Shown here: positions 34,717 to 46,511 of the stretch, one piece after another
Layout of the letters: each line of letters opens with the position of its first letter
Numbering within the stretch: position 1 is the first letter of the stretch
Source of the DNA: Sequoia sempervirens
Taxonomy: Eukaryota > Streptophyta > Pinopsida > Cupressales > Cupressaceae
DNA length: 64,000 nt
Assembly: GCA_007258455.2 (NCBI GenBank)
Contig: VDFB02373365.1
Span: 224,077,503-224,141,502, forward strand
Direction of reading: 5' to 3'
Program-made: the position numbers and the translations under genes
Notes under the pieces: generated by a model
Told to the model about the DNA's origin: nothing
The model's database searches: none
What the model saw: only the letters and a program-made list of their open reading frames with translations

Positions 34717-35902
34717 TGATGGGAGAAAATTAGGCCTTATTATTCCATTCTTTGTTTTCCTTTTTACCCTCATTTACATTGTCTTACCTATACTTCTTGT
34801 GACTATTTGTGGTAGGAAAATAGATATATTTAATAAATTGTTAAATGAATTAAAACTATCCAAAATGTTGATTATTCAAAGAAATTTTAATCATTTCATG
34901 ATTAAATGATATGGGCTAATTAAAAGCGTGGTTGAAGCTGTTGAGTACATGGAAGGTGAATGATCGATGAAGAACTGAGCTGTTAGAATGGAATAATTGT
35001 TGAGTCATCTTGTTTGGAATTCCTTTTGAGTTGCTAATATTTCTATTTTGTTAAAATGGGTTCTATTTTTTTTCCATAGGCCAATAATCTATTTTTGATT
35101 AAAAAAATTGTTTTGTTGGCCGTAGGCCATAACAAACCCAAAATCTACCGATATTTGATATATCAATTAGTATATATGTGTGTATATAAGACTCATGGAT
35201 GGTGACTAATCAATTAATATATAGATATAACTCTTGCTCTATTTTGATTCGAATAACGTTTTAGTACGTGTATGGCTAGCTCAGTGTAGATCAAACATTT
35301 TTGTACCATCACCCAGTGAAACAGGGAGCAAGGGACCACTGCTTGGGTCACTTAGAGATTTTGTAGTTATTTTTCTTTGGTAATGTGTGATTTTATCTCT
35401 GTAATATTTCCATTTTGTGTATGTAACATGTGATTTTATTTCTGTAGTACTTCTATCTTTTGATCTCGTGTAAACATGATTCTTATTTTGTGCTAATATT
35501 AATATCTATCAGTAAAGGATTATTAATTAGAGTGTGAAGTGAGTTTATTCTAAATTTAGATAAAGGTTTTTTGTTGCCATTTTATATTCTATAATAGACT
35601 CTGTTATACTTCCTAGCATAATTCTTGTCACACTTTATGGCATAGTTTCTGTAACTTCCTATCACATAGTAGAAATATAATTGAAATAGAATTGGTAAAC
35701 CAAATTTCTAGTTTAAGCCATTTTGCACACTTAGCTACATGTCATTCCACCTTAGCTCATGAAATCCATCCCTTAGGAATATAGCCCCAACATCTTAAAT
35801 CAAAAGTCCTATGTTCCTAGATTGACAAGGTATAAATCTAAACTACAAGCCAAATTCTTAGCCTCAATACCCAAAGCTAGAGTACTCAGTTTTGTCCAAA
35901 CA
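34717..35902 (+). repeat. T5 5' LTR
   Basis: From TGATGGGAG to CA just before the primer site. The first 155 bases recur at 46,352-46,511; the remaining part has no second copy in the window. The end is set by the primer site. Confidence 0.78.
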
Positions 35903-35905
35903 TTT

Positions 35906-35922
35906 TGGCATTGTTGTAGGGG
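35906..35922 (+). promoter_or_regulatory. T5 primer-binding site, tRNA-Asp type (decayed)
   Basis: TGGCATTGTTGTAGGGG lies three bases after the LTR's CA. It resembles the Athila tRNA-Asp site TGGCGCCGTTGCCGGGG, mostly with C-to-T or G-to-A changes. Confidence 0.75.
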
Positions 35923-36243
35923 AAAGGTGTTAAAGGCCTAAAAATTAGTGAGTTGAGTTAGGACCAATGCGCTAAGGTGAAAGTCTGCGTGATCAACGAC
36001 CTTGATCAGGTAATCAACCTTGGTTTTCTTTGTTGTAGATCATATAGATGCATGAATCACATTAGAGATAGTAAAGGAAGGTTTTTTAAGAAAGATCTAG
36101 GAAATGTTGTAGGTATGAGCAAGTTTGGTGGTGCTGTCATTAATGTTGTCATTGATGTCAATATAGTTCATTATGTTGTATATTGTACATGTATGGTTGA
36201 GATGTTGTAATTACATGGAACTATCTTTATAGTGTTGCAAATG
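35923..36243 (+). other. T5 leader, first part
   Basis: Untranslated leader between the primer site and the copia LTR. A 77-codon open frame (35,977-36,210) is Val/Gly/Asn-rich and unlike known proteins; I treat it as chance. Confidence 0.5.
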
Positions 36244-37525
36244 TGTTGGTTTGATAAGTTTCCAAGTGCTTTTGAGAAAATTAAATAAAGAAGAGAAAAT
36301 AGAATGTTGAAAGTGTTCAGAATGTGCTATACATTTCTCCTATGATGATCCTATGCTTGTGAAGACCTAAAGGTTTGATAATGGTGATTTAGTGGTGATA
36401 TCTCTTGAGTTTTAGCTTTTGGTGTGATGGTATGTGAAAGTTACGTTCACCGGTATGTGAACTGTTCTGGCAGAGTTGGTATTCTGTGGACTGGGAGAAA
36501 TATTGTTGCTCTACAATTTTTCTCTATTTTGTTTCAAATCTTGTGGATCTAGAATATGTATTGTGAAGGTCTTTTTTGTGCTCTGGCAAAGAGGTTTTAA
36601 GATTGGTGATCCAAAAGTCATGTTTCAGTAATTTAGTGTGAAGTTTATACAATCTGGATGGATTGGTGAAAGATATTTAGTGGTTGAAGTCTTTTGTTTT
36701 GTTGATGTATCTGGAAGATTATGAGATGTATTCTCGTGCTTAAGGAAGCGTGTTGTGGCGTTCATGTGTCATATTCTGGTTGGGAAGCGTGTACATCAAT
36801 GATTATTTGTGTTTTCATTACGTTTGGCCGACCTAGTGTTTACACTTCATTCAAAGAATAAAATTAATTTGAGGAAGTGTGTGATTGATCTAAGACATTA
36901 TTTTTCGGTCTTGGTTAAATGTTTTATTGGTCCACTCTTATTCCTTTCCACTGCGGGAATTTTGAGTTGCCGACCTATTTTTAATTTATGAAATGAGGTA
37001 TTTGTGGCCGACCTTGGAGAAATTTTCTAAGGTTGAGGATGGTATAAAATAAAGTCAAAGTTTGAAGAGTCGTATGATAGTGTGATGCAAGTGACTAAAG
37101 TGAGCCACAAATCATAATAGCAAAACTTTGTGTGTGAGTTGTGATAGCATTTTTTTAGTGTGTTGAAGGCAGTGAGCTAAAGGTTTTTGCAATCCTAAGG
37201 ATGTGCATTAATTGTTGTGGTGGATCTTTTGTTCTCTTTTGTATCTATAGGCAGTGAGCCTCCTTGTTGGATAGTGAGTCCTTTCTATAGGTAGTGAGCC
37301 TTTGTTTTATAATATTTTATATTGTGAGTTAAAACTCACCGTGGTTTTTCCCTCATTGGGTTTTCCAAGTAAAAATCTGGTGTTCATTGTGTTGATTTGC
37401 TTTCTGTTATTTGTATTTCATGCTCTTACTTAATAATAGATTAGTGTGGTTGTGGAATTAATAAGTGTTGAAGTTTTAAGTTTGAATTGTGTGACAACTA
37501 ATTCAGCCCCCCCTCTCAGTTGTCA
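36244..37525 (+). mobile_element. C1: Ty1/copia solo LTR
   Basis: A stretch of about 1.28 kb begins near TGTTGGTTTGAT and ends CCCCCCCTCTCAGTTGTCA. Its 3' part has the hallmark of plant copia LTRs: GTGGTTTTTCCCTCATTGGG, TTTTCCAAGTAAAAATCTGG, then TGTTC and finally CAACTAATTCAGCCCCCCC. A TATA-like TATAAAAT lies at 37,043. No copia coding region is near, so it is a solo LTR (the other LTR and the interior were lost by recombination) inside T5's leader. The exact ends and duplication are not certain; TGCAA on the left versus TGCAC on the right is only suggestive. Confidence 0.72.
37043..37050 (+). promoter_or_regulatory. TATA-like box in C1
   Basis: TATAAAAT sits about 480 bases before the LTR end, within the range expected for a copia LTR promoter. 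Not tested further. Confidence 0.4.
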
Positions 37526-37822
37526 TGCACATGTTTAACAAGAAATATTTTAAAACAAGAAGAACCACAAAAAGAATTAAATACATTAATTGTGAATACA
37601 CCATCCAAGAAATAGTTAGTTGAACCTGATATTGAAAGATGTGTCATTGAGTCCACTACTATCGAGTCTCCTTCTAGTACCCAACAAGATTCATTTGAAG
37701 ATTTATTTAAGAGGGTTGCTAAACTATTTCGAGAATCTTACGAACTTCAAAGTGGTAAAGCTCTCATACACAAAGACCCCAAGCTATTTTCATCCTTTTA
37801 TACCCCTTGGGCATTTGAAACC
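37526..37822 (+). other. T5 leader, second part
   Basis: Sequence between C1 and the gag ATG. It translates partly as an Asp/Glu/Ser-rich N-terminal extension out of frame with gag. No separate feature is seen. Confidence 0.4.
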
Positions 37823-38830
37823 ATGGTCGCTAACAACAACAATAATGGTGAAAGGGAATTGGCCAATAATAATCATGCTACCTTTGAGTTTCCCAATGCC
37901 CATCTAGAAGAGGATGCCCCCATGAAGAACATACCTCACTCTACCTTTCCTATTTTTTGAGGTCTTTCCATGGAAGACCCTGGCATGTTTCTCTTTGAAT
38001 TTTATGTTTTATGTCATAGTTATGATTATCACAATGATGCATGAAAACTTAAACTATTTCCAACTACTTTGAAGATGCAACATTGCGATGGTTCATGGGA
38101 CTAGGATGTGAAACTATTGACAATTGGGATTACATGAAGACAAAGTTCTTGGAAAAATACCAAGAATATTGCAAGACCAAGGAAATCAAAGATGAGATAT
38201 TTCGTATCACACAACGCAAATAGGAGACCTTAGAAGACTACCTTAAGCGATTCTTATTTAGTCTTCAAAGGACTAGGCAAATAGGGTTGAACAATGATAC
38301 TATAAAAATGCTCTTTCTTAAGGGGATAGGGATGAATGTTTGGATATTTTAAATCTTATGGGGGGTGAGGATATTTCCAAATTAATATTTGATGATATTT
38401 GTGATGTTTGTGGGAACTACTCAAGGTCCACCTGATTGGATAGAGGGAACATTGGGAAGCATGTCTCTTCTGGCAGAACATTAGGTGTCACCAAAAGAGA
38501 ACTAGATAAATTGTTGGAAGATCTAAAAACTGATATTCTAATCACATGGGTAGGAAAATTGACACCTTGTACACCTGTAGGAAACAAGAAGAGGATGAAA
38601 AAGAATTTTCTATATTCTATCCTAATTTTCATAAAAAACATAGTAGTAAGGAATGTCCTTATAGCAAAACAAAAATTTATTCCTTAGAAGATGCTAGTAA
38701 GGCTACTACATTACGACCTCTTCCAACTAACATGATGAATATGGACTTCAGTGAAGAACCCATTTATTATATGGCCCCACAGAGGCCTTGGCCTCCATGA
38801 ATTATGCCCCTAATGATGAATGAACCTCTT
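37823..38830 (+). pseudogene. gag: T5 gag (stops and frameshifts)
   Basis: ATG at 37,823 opens MVANNNNNGERELANNNHAT, then PNAHLEEDAPMKNIPHSTF. The capsid core is split over frames: DPGMFLFEFYVLCHSYDYH, KLKLFPTTLK, LRWFMGLGCETIDNW, FLEKYQEYCKTKEIKDEIF and LEDYLKRFLFSL. It aligns with T2 gag along its length, including the LRWFMGLG block. At least three stops (about 37,958, 38,042 and 38,221) and frameshifts near 38,075 and 38,340 destroy it. It would have formed the capsid. Confident in identity, certain it is dead. Confidence 0.85.
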
Positions 38831-39493
38831 AATGTAGGGCCTAGTGGACAACCCAGTTCCTTCCCAACTCAACTAGGATGGTATGGAGGGTGGCAACAAC
38901 CTCTGCATTATTCACAATGGAAAAACCAATACTTGTATGCTCCTCAACCTTGGCAACAAGCGTGGATGCCACCATCATAATTTATGCAATATCCACCATA
39001 TCCTGCATCACCTATGATTACTCCATACCAACAACCGCCACAATTCTTGCCATCAGTACCTCCATCCACTAGTCCACCATCCAACCTATCACAACCACCT
39101 AAGGAAACACCTATGCCTACACAACCAACTCCAAATCTGAATAACAAGGTGGAACAACTAGTTTACAATAATGAGGTGGTGGGTTACCCAACGTATCCTG
39201 TCAACACACTGGACATAAATGGAGTTCAGTTACAATCGGGAAAATCCCTCCAAGCATCCACTATTACTGAAATAAATGATGAACATGAAGAACCATTAGA
39301 AAAACAAGATGAAACATCTAGGTTGCCTCCATACCCTAATAGGTTCCAATCTCAACCAAAACAAAAAGAAGTGGTTGAGCCAGAGTTTTATTTTGTCAAT
39401 GAATTGAAAAATATTAACATTAAGATTCCTCTTTTGCAGGACATCAAGGACATTCCTGTGTATACAAAGATAGTTCAAGACTTGTGCACTTGA
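38831..39493 (+). pseudogene. gag: T5 gag Pro-rich tail and gag-protease linker
   Basis: The frame 38,984-39,493 is Pro/Gln/Thr-rich at first (PPYPASPMITPYQQPPQFLP). It then carries the linker VYTKIVQDLCT and NIKIPLLQDIKDIP, equivalent to T2's EIPLLQAIKDMPEI. No zinc knuckle is seen. It joins directly to the protease after a stop at 39,494. Confidence 0.75.
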
Positions 39494-40120
39494 AAGTAGA
39501 CAAAGAAATGGGATCCAAAGACAGTGCAAGTTATCAGACAACTTGTTGACCTGATGTTGGGAAATATTTCAATTCCTAAATATTCAGACCCAGGGAGTCC
39601 TACCATTTAGGTACGAATTGGTCATATTATCATTCCTAATACTTTAATTGACTTAGGAGGTGCCATTAACATCATGACCAATGATACTAAGGAAAATTTG
39701 TGCCTTCAAGGACTTAGGCCCACACCTATAGTCCTATAGATGGCAGACTACTCCCTAGTCAAACCTAAAGGTATGATATAAGATGTTATTTCTATTGAAT
39801 CTTGGTAATACCTTACTGACTTCATGATCTTGCAGCCCAAAATAAAGTTGGGGGGATACCCCCTAATTCTGGGAAGACCATGGTTGGCAGTGACTGATGC
39901 TTATATCAACTGTAGGTCAAGTAATATGGTGATTTCTAATGAGAAGAAGAAGAATCAATTGACCTTGTACCCACCTACAGAACCACTATTGGAGACTGAA
40001 GAACCCTTGTGGGTTGATAGTGATTTGGAGGAGTCTCTGCCTGTGCTGACCATTGATCAATCACTTGATATGGAGGAATTATCAGAGGATGTTGTCTTTT
40101 CAAATTTCTTTAAAAATTGA
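39494..40120 (+). pseudogene. pro: T5 aspartic protease
   Basis: The signature TLIDLGGAINIMTND (near 39,640-39,690) is the catalytic DxGA block with one extra Gly in place of the usual Ala-Ser. Further blocks are PKGMI, YPLILGRPWLAVTDAYINCR and a linker to an acidic tail (EPLWVDSDLEESLP). Stops lie at about 39,611, 39,740 and 39,780, and another near 39,807. It aligns with T2's protease throughout. It would have processed gag-pol. Inactive. Confidence 0.82.
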
Positions 40121-40422
40121 TATATGTTTGATGATGTTTTAGAAAGACTTGTTTTTCATTCTTGTATAGACAATTGTCCATTTGGGGACTTTCCGTTATT
40201 AAGTGATTCACAATCATTGCAACATTTTATTACATTACATCAATTACTTCCACATAAATATGTATATAGTCAATTCATGCTTTTTGACATTTCTTTGCCA
40301 TCCACCTCACAAGAACATGCTATATATTTTCCTACGAAGTCTCAAGCTATGAATGTTTTACTAGGATGTACTTTAAATATTAATCCAAATTTAAGTGATT
40401 TACAAATAAAGATTTAATTTCC
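40121..40422 (+). pseudogene. pol: T5 protease-RT connector
   Basis: Polyprotein linker (MFDDVLERLVFHSCIDNCPF onward) between protease and RT. No domain is recognised. It corresponds to the acidic linker before FSWEYKDMRGIHP in T2. Confidence 0.5.
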
Positions 40423-41400
40423 ATGTTAAGAAATCACAAAAATGCATTTGCATGGGAGTATCAAGATATGCGCCAAATTCATCCAGGTACATGCACATGC
40501 CACAATTACATAGAGAAAGGTAGTTGTCCTATTAGACAACCCCAAAGAAGGTTAAACCCAATTTTACGTGAAATTGTGAAAGATGAATTACAAAAGTTAT
40601 TAAATGTAGGATTCATATATCCAATTTCTGATATTTAGTGGGTTTCCCCTTTGGTGGTAGTTCCTAAGAAAAATGGTAAATGGAGAATATGTGTTGATTA
40701 TAGAGCCCTTAACAAGGCTACTAAAAAGTATAATTTTTTGTTACCCTCTATTGATCAAGTTTTGGATACACTTGCAGGTAATAAATTCTTCTCCTTCCTG
40801 GATGGATTCAACAGGTATAACAAAACCTGCATCACACCAGAGGATCAAGAAAATACCACTTTCACCTATCCATGGGGGACATTTTCTTATAATGCTTTTC
40901 ATTTTGGTCTATGTAATGCCCCCGCTACTTTCCAAAGGGAAGTGTTAAGTATTTTTTCTTATTTGATTCATGATTGTGTTGAAGTCTACATGGATGATTT
41001 TATTGTGTATGGTAATACCCATGAGAAAGCCAAAAATAATCTTGAAATTTTTTTACATTGGTATGAAGACACTAAATTGTCTATGAGTCATGAAAAGTGT
41101 CACATTTTGATGACAAAAGGTATAGTACTCATACACTATATTTCTGTCAAAGGTATTCAAGTTGACCCAAAGAAGGTCCAAATAATTCAATAATTTCTTA
41201 TTCTTGTTTTTTTTAGAAGGATGTTTGTAGCTTTCTAAGACATGCAAGATATTATAGGCATTTTATTTAGAACTTTAGTAAGATTGCTGCACCTCTTTTT
41301 GTTTTTTTGAGTAAAGATAACACTTTTTCTTGGATGAAGGAATGCCAACAAGCTTTTGAGACTATCAAGGAGAAGTTTGTGACCACACTAGTATTGTGAG
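40423..41400 (+). pseudogene. pol: T5 reverse transcriptase
   Basis: It begins FAWEYQDMRQIHP and continues with VSPLVVVPKKNGKWRICVDY, ALNKATKKYNFLLPSIDQVL, FLDGFNRYN, FGLCNAPATFQ and the catalytic YMDDFIVYG at about 40,987. The thumb breaks into another frame after 41,193. Stops occur at about 40,637 and 41,191. The Asp pair is intact. It copied the element RNA. The similarity to T2's RT is evident across all blocks. Confidence 0.9.
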
Positions 41401-41800
41401 GATCTTATTATGAACTTCCTTTCCATATCCATACCGATGCTTCCATTTTTTTGATGGGAGTTTCCCTTGGTCAAAATAAGGACACATCATTTTATTCTAT
41501 TTATTATATTAGTAAGAACTTTATAGGTGCTGAATTGAACTACATAGTTATTGAGAAGGAATTCCTCATAGTTGTTTATGCCATTAATAAATTTTGGAAT
41601 TATATAACTGGTTATAAAGTCTTTGCTCATACTGATCACTTTGTAATATGGTTTTTAATGAATAAACCAGTAGTTACAAGAAGATTAATTAGATGGTTAC
41701 TTTTGTTTCAAGAATTTGATATAACCATACTTGATAAAATTGGTCAGGAAAATATGGCTGCAAAATTTTTATCCAAATTGCAATGCAAGAGTGAACCCGT
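41401..41800 (+). pseudogene. pol: T5 RNase H
   Basis: FHIHTDASIFLMGVSLGQ holds the first Asp. SIYYISKNFIGAELNYIV, then EKEFLIVVYAINKFWN and the VFAHTDHFVIWFLMN block supply the next two acidic residues. In the last block ENMAAKFLSKL has Lys where Asp is expected (NxxADxLSR), so the last catalytic Asp is lost. It directly follows RT, the normal gypsy order. Confidence 0.83.
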
Positions 41801-43078
41801 GCCTGTTGATGATGCTTTCCCCGATGAACATATTTTTTCCATTTCAGTTAAGAGTCCATGGTTTACAAACATTATGAAATACATGATCACTTGCAAGTTT
41901 CCCCTACACTTCTCACCTCAAGATCATTAGAAACTTGTGGGGCTAAGTGGTCAATATACATGGATCAATGGGCTCTTGTTCCACACCAGCATTGACAACA
42001 TCATGCATCGATGTGTAGCCAAAGAAAATGTATTTGATATACTTCAAGAATTTCATTCAAAACCATGCGACAAAATTTTTGTAACACAAAGGACTTCCAA
42101 TAAGATCCTCATAGCTAGATATTATTGGCCTATGCTTCACAAAGATTGTAAAAAGTTCATGCAAAATTGTGATAAGTGCCAACATATCGGGTGACCCACA
42201 CATTTAGATGAGATTCCTCTACAACCCCAGTTGTCTCTTGAACCCTTTGAAAAATGGGGTTTAGATTTTGTGGTTCCAATTAACCCCCCATCAAAGAATA
42301 AGGAGTTTTGCATGCCCCACGAGATTGTGACTAATCAAGGACCTTAGTTTACATCTGAATTAATTACTGCTCTAGTTTGGGAATATGAAATTTGACATCG
42401 CAAGTCCTCACCATATCACCCACAGGAAAATGGAAAAGTGGAGGTGACCAATCAAGAGTTTAAAAATGTTCTAACAAAGACTGTGGCCCTTCATAAGAAA
42501 TATTGGGTAACAAGGCTTCCCAAAGCAATATGGGCATATCACACCATGTGGAAGACCACTACCGATCTTACATTGTATGAGTTGGTTTATGGTAAGAAAG
42601 CTGTTCTTCCATCGAGTTTGAGGTAAAGACAGTTTGAATTGATTTTCAATTGGGGATGAACCTAACAAATGATCAGAAAGATAAAAAATTTCAACTCCAT
42701 TCTCTAGATGAACTCTGACAACAAGCTCTTTTCCATGTAGAGGTAGTCCAAAAGCAACATGCTCTTTGGCATGACTATTTTATCAAACAAGGGTCTTTTC
42801 AGGTAGGTGATTGGGCACTGTTATATGACTACAGGTTCCATGATTTCAAAGGAAAGTTCCAACCTAGATTGTTAGGGCCATATGAGATTGAGGTTTTTTA
42901 TGATAATGGTGCAGTCAAACTTCACACCATCGATTCTGATCATATGGTTCTGGTTGTTAATGGGCATCACTTGAAACTGTACAAGTAGCCTATTTCTAAG
43001 GAAAATTTTGTATCAAGTTTGACAAAGGAACTCCATATTCTTGATCGAGTTCTTGTCGCCTCTTCAAGTACCCGCTAG
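41801..43078 (+). pseudogene. pol: T5 integrase with internal deletion
   Basis: The zinc finger has FHSKPCDK (a second His is not clear), RYYWPMLHKD and CDKCQHIG. The core starts EKWGLDFVVPINPPSKN, then jumps at about 42,305 to CMPHEIVTNQGPQFTS; compared with T2 about 36 residues are missing. The second catalytic Asp is Asn (TNQGP). The Glu is present in NGKVEVTN. The C-terminal GPY module RLLGPYEIEVFYDNGAV is at about 42,865-42,915. Stops and frameshifts are frequent. It could not integrate DNA. The assignment is firm. Confidence 0.87.
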
Positions 43079-44459
43079 GTACTTTTCAAGTTGAAAAAAA
43101 AAACATTAAAGATCCAATGATAAAAACCTTTGGGCATTGTTGGCCAGTTATTACTTGAAAACCAAAATACTGATGGGTAATAATTGTATAATAATCTTTG
43201 GGATGAAAACCAATTTTTTGGTATCTCTAGGCGGTATCAGATTGAAAACCAACTTGTTGGCGGTTTGGTGTTGTTAGTAATAAAATAAAATAAAATAAAA
43301 TGGCAATCTATTCTTCCTGTCACCAGTGTGCTAGGGACTTCTGTCCTTTTGAGATTTTTCTTGTTGTTACCCATTTTGTGATCAAGTTATCCTTGGTCTA
43401 GATGGATGTCATGTCTCTTGGTCTTCATTTTTCGTAGTTACTCTTTGCCTGCTTCTTGTGATAGGAACCTTCCTATCACTCTCAAGACATGTACTTGGCT
43501 CATTTTATCTCTTCACTAGCACTTCACTTTTCCATGGTGGCTTCCATACATGCTTGATGTTATCTTTTCTAGTCTTATGGCCACTGTACATGATCTACTA
43601 CCACCAGATAGATTGCATGGATGCCTTTAGTCACATGTTGCGTTTGTCCCATCAATGTGATCCATTAGCTTCTTCAGTTTCCATGTTGGCATTGATTTCT
43701 ATTACTTTGCTAATAGGGTAGATCTTTCACATGCCTTTTGATACTTTTTTTCCGAGTTGTGGGTTTGTGGTACTCTCTCCTTGCTGATCTCTTCCCATGT
43801 CATCATTTCTCCATCCCATCCTCCTTGTCATTCATTCCTCGCCACATTTTGTCATCATTTACATGTCAAATTCTCCCTACCATTCATTTCTCTTTGAGTC
43901 CCATCAACCTTATTGGAATTTCTTCCATACATGCCATTAGATCTATGGGGATTGTGCATTTATGATTGTTCACTTGCCACCACTCTAGTTTTGGATTTTT
44001 TGGCACCAACTTCGTATTTCGGTCTCCACATATTTATCGATAATTGGTAATTGGTAGGTTTTAAATTCTTTTTCAATTTATTATTTGTATTTATTTTTTG
44101 TAGCAAATGGTGACTTGCCTTGTGGATGAGTCAAATGCTTAGCTAGGGGGGAGATATATTTGGTGTGTTTTCCATAGTCATCCATAGCATCATTATTTGG
44201 AAAGCAAGTATTTTCCACCTAATTTAGCTATTGCTTCCAGTATGATTAACCATACTCCACAATAAATTCTCTATTCTTACCTATTATTTCACTTTAATCT
44301 ATCATTACTTCACCATAATTTCACCATTCATCATAATCTTACCATTTTTAATTTTGAAATTTTACCATTTTACCATTAAAACCATTTCTATGTTAGTGGT
44401 TTGCGTTGTCTAGTTTTTATTTTTACTGTGCAAAAATTATTGGTACATTCATGGAACAA
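43079..44459 (+). other. T5 spacer between integrase and extra ORF
   Basis: Noncoding, with repeated GATTGAAAACC and ACTTGAAAACC words near 43,150-43,260, a TAAAA microsatellite (43,280-43,300) and pyrimidine-rich stretches. Small open frames (43,458-43,965) are Ser/Phe/Leu-rich translations of a pyrimidine-rich strand and look accidental. Confidence 0.5.
43280..43300. repeat. TAAAA microsatellite
   Basis: Four consecutive TAAAA units plus one base. Confidence 0.9.
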
Positions 44460-46345
44460 AAACATTGTCATTGCCATGAACCCACCTCCATGTAACCTTT
44501 GTGAACTACATAGGAAGCTTATAAGATCTTTAAGCAGGCACAATGGGATGCACATTTCAGAAAATTACGCGGGTTTGATAAAGATGTGGCTATGGAATTT
44601 GCACTCAATTTTCATCGTAATCAAGCATATCTTCAGGACTTAAAGTTTCCTGTGACAATATCCACAATTGTAGACATGACGGGGTTGCCATTGTCAGGAA
44701 AAAAATATTTTCTTGATGCTTCCACAAAGGTCATAGATTTACAACCAATGCAAAAATAATTATTGTAGAGAGGGGAGTTAGTTGAAATGGTTCATGGGTA
44801 GGGACTAAGTTGTCTTCACTCCCTCAATCGTGGAGAGATGTCACCAAATTCATTATAGAGTACATTACCTATGAAGGAATGTGTGTTTATGTTTTCACCC
44901 AACACTTACACCTTCTTCTACATTTGAGAAAAGGACTTCTTGTAAACATTCCATATTTTCTTCACTATTCTTTGCAAATAATGAGAAAAGTTGTACAAGA
45001 AGGGAAGAAACATTCCATGGTGCATCACGAGTTGATTAAACTTTTGATTATCTGAGAAATTAAATCACTCTCTCCTCTCGATGATTGGGACAGTTTTGTT
45101 AATATGGGTGAAGACTCAATCCAGGAAGCCTTGTAGAAAGGTTCTAAAACAAAAGTGAGTCCTAAAACCCCAAGTCCTACTCAAACTGAGTAGGAAACTC
45201 CTGAGAGTCCTATTGTTCCTAGTTCCAGTTGTAAATGTAAAATTAGTAAAGAAAACCCTACAAGTCCTAGCACAAGCTATACAGCTAAGTCTAGTAGGAA
45301 ACCCTCAACCAGACAAAGTTCAAATCCTCAAATTGTGGAAAAGGAATCAGGATTCCCCAAAACACAAGAAAGGAAAAGGGTTTATTGATAAATTGAAAGG
45401 CCTAGCTCAAGTAGCAAGTGATATCATGGATTCAGACCACCAAGATTCTGAATTTGACAAAAAAAATCCTAGTTGAGGCCTTTAAAAAATAAGGAAAAGC
45501 TAGCCGAGAGCACAAAAGGCTTGAAAGAAGAAAGAAGAAAGAATAACAGGAAAATACTAGCTCTAATTTGGGAGTCTTTGAATCTGAAAACATTGACACT
45601 AATCCTCCATCTAGTGATTATCATGACCCTAATATTGATCCTATGACTGATACCATTTTTCATGATGAACTATGGAAAGTTACTTCCATTGAAGGGATAG
45701 GAAGTTTTGTACAAGAAAACATTGGTTCCTCTACACTGGATGAAAAGAAGGGTACTGAAATGGGAATGGGAGAAATGCCAGACCCCATACAGAGTCTAGA
45801 AACTTGGAGACTATGGAGGTATCTACAAATCTTGATGAACAAAGGGTTGGTGATATCCAAGGAAGCATACAAGGGGTAGGAGAGTCTGCAAATCCTATTA
45901 TCACTAGAACAAAAAAACTAAAAATTAGATGAATTAATTGTTGGTTTAGAAGAAGGCCAAAATGATGACAATGAGTTTCCTAGCCAAGACGAATAGGAAG
46001 CTGAAGAAGAGTTTGAAGAGAGTGAAATCATCTTAAAAAAATAAAGGATTTACAAGATTCAATTGAGAAATTGAAAGAGGAGAATCGAGGATTATAGAAC
46101 CAACTTCAATAGGAAAACTCTACCTCTCAATTGCAAGAAACAAAATTCAAAGGCTAACAACAGAGTTGGATCAAGCAGTAGCATCCAAGGAACATCATGT
46201 GTCTATAAGGGATCATGAGTAGTAGATGGAGGCTTTAAAATAGCTCTGGGCCAAAGATATTTCCAACACCATACATATATTGACATCTCAACCTAGTTTG
46301 TAGTTTTCCTTCTTGCATGAGGACATGCAAGATTTTTAGCTGGGT
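44460..46345 (+). pseudogene. T5 extra ORF with coiled coil (env-like position)
   Basis: The conserved N-terminal domain reads KIFKQAQWDAHFRKLRGFDK, then DVAMEFALNFHRNQAYLQDL and ISTIVDMTGLPLSGKKYF (about 44,520-44,725). It aligns with the third ORF of T2 and resembles the putative plant transposon protein domain. A Ser/Pro/Lys-rich middle (45,140-45,480), an acidic part (45,568-45,879) and a coiled-coil end (IEKLKEENRG near 46,060-46,150) follow, the same order as in T2. Many stops and frameshifts are present. No signal peptide or membrane segment is seen, so calling it env would be unsupported. The function is unknown. Confidence 0.68.
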
Positions 46346-46351
46346 GAGAAA

Positions 46352-46511
46352 TGATGGGAGAAAATGAGGCCTTATTATTCCATTCTTTGTTTTCCTTTTC
46401 ACCCTCATTTACATTGTCTTACCTATACTTCCTATCACTATTTGTTGCAGGAAAATAGATATATTTAATAAATTTTTAAAGGAATTAAAACTATCCAAAA
46501 TGTTGATTATT
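46352..46511 (+). repeat. T5 3' LTR, truncated
   Basis: Matches 34,717-34,871 (TGATGGGAGAAAAT to AAAATGTTGATTATT) and then stops abruptly. The sequence beyond is unrelated to the 5' LTR and begins AGTGCAGGAGCACC. Confidence 0.85.

Larger units (their letters stand above)
34717..46511 (+). mobile_element. T5: Athila-like Ty3/gypsy retrotransposon, 3' LTR truncated
   Basis: A plus-strand element with a 5' LTR at 34,717-35,902, a primer site at 35,906, a leader holding the copia solo LTR C1, gag, protease, RT, RNase H, integrase, a spacer and an extra coiled-coil ORF. The 3' LTR starts at 46,352 (TGATGGGAG) but matches only its first 155-160 bases, stopping at GTTGATTATT. The right end and duplication therefore cannot be tested. 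Many stops and frameshifts, plus an integrase deletion, show it is older or more damaged than T2, which has the same gene order and closely similar proteins. Confidence 0.88.

Noticed and set aside
43458..43965. Two hydrophobic open frames after the T5 integrase that could suggest an envelope with membrane segments
   Set aside because: They come from a pyrimidine-rich strand that always yields Leu, Phe and Ser; they overlap no conserved counterpart in T2 and lie before the conserved extra ORF.
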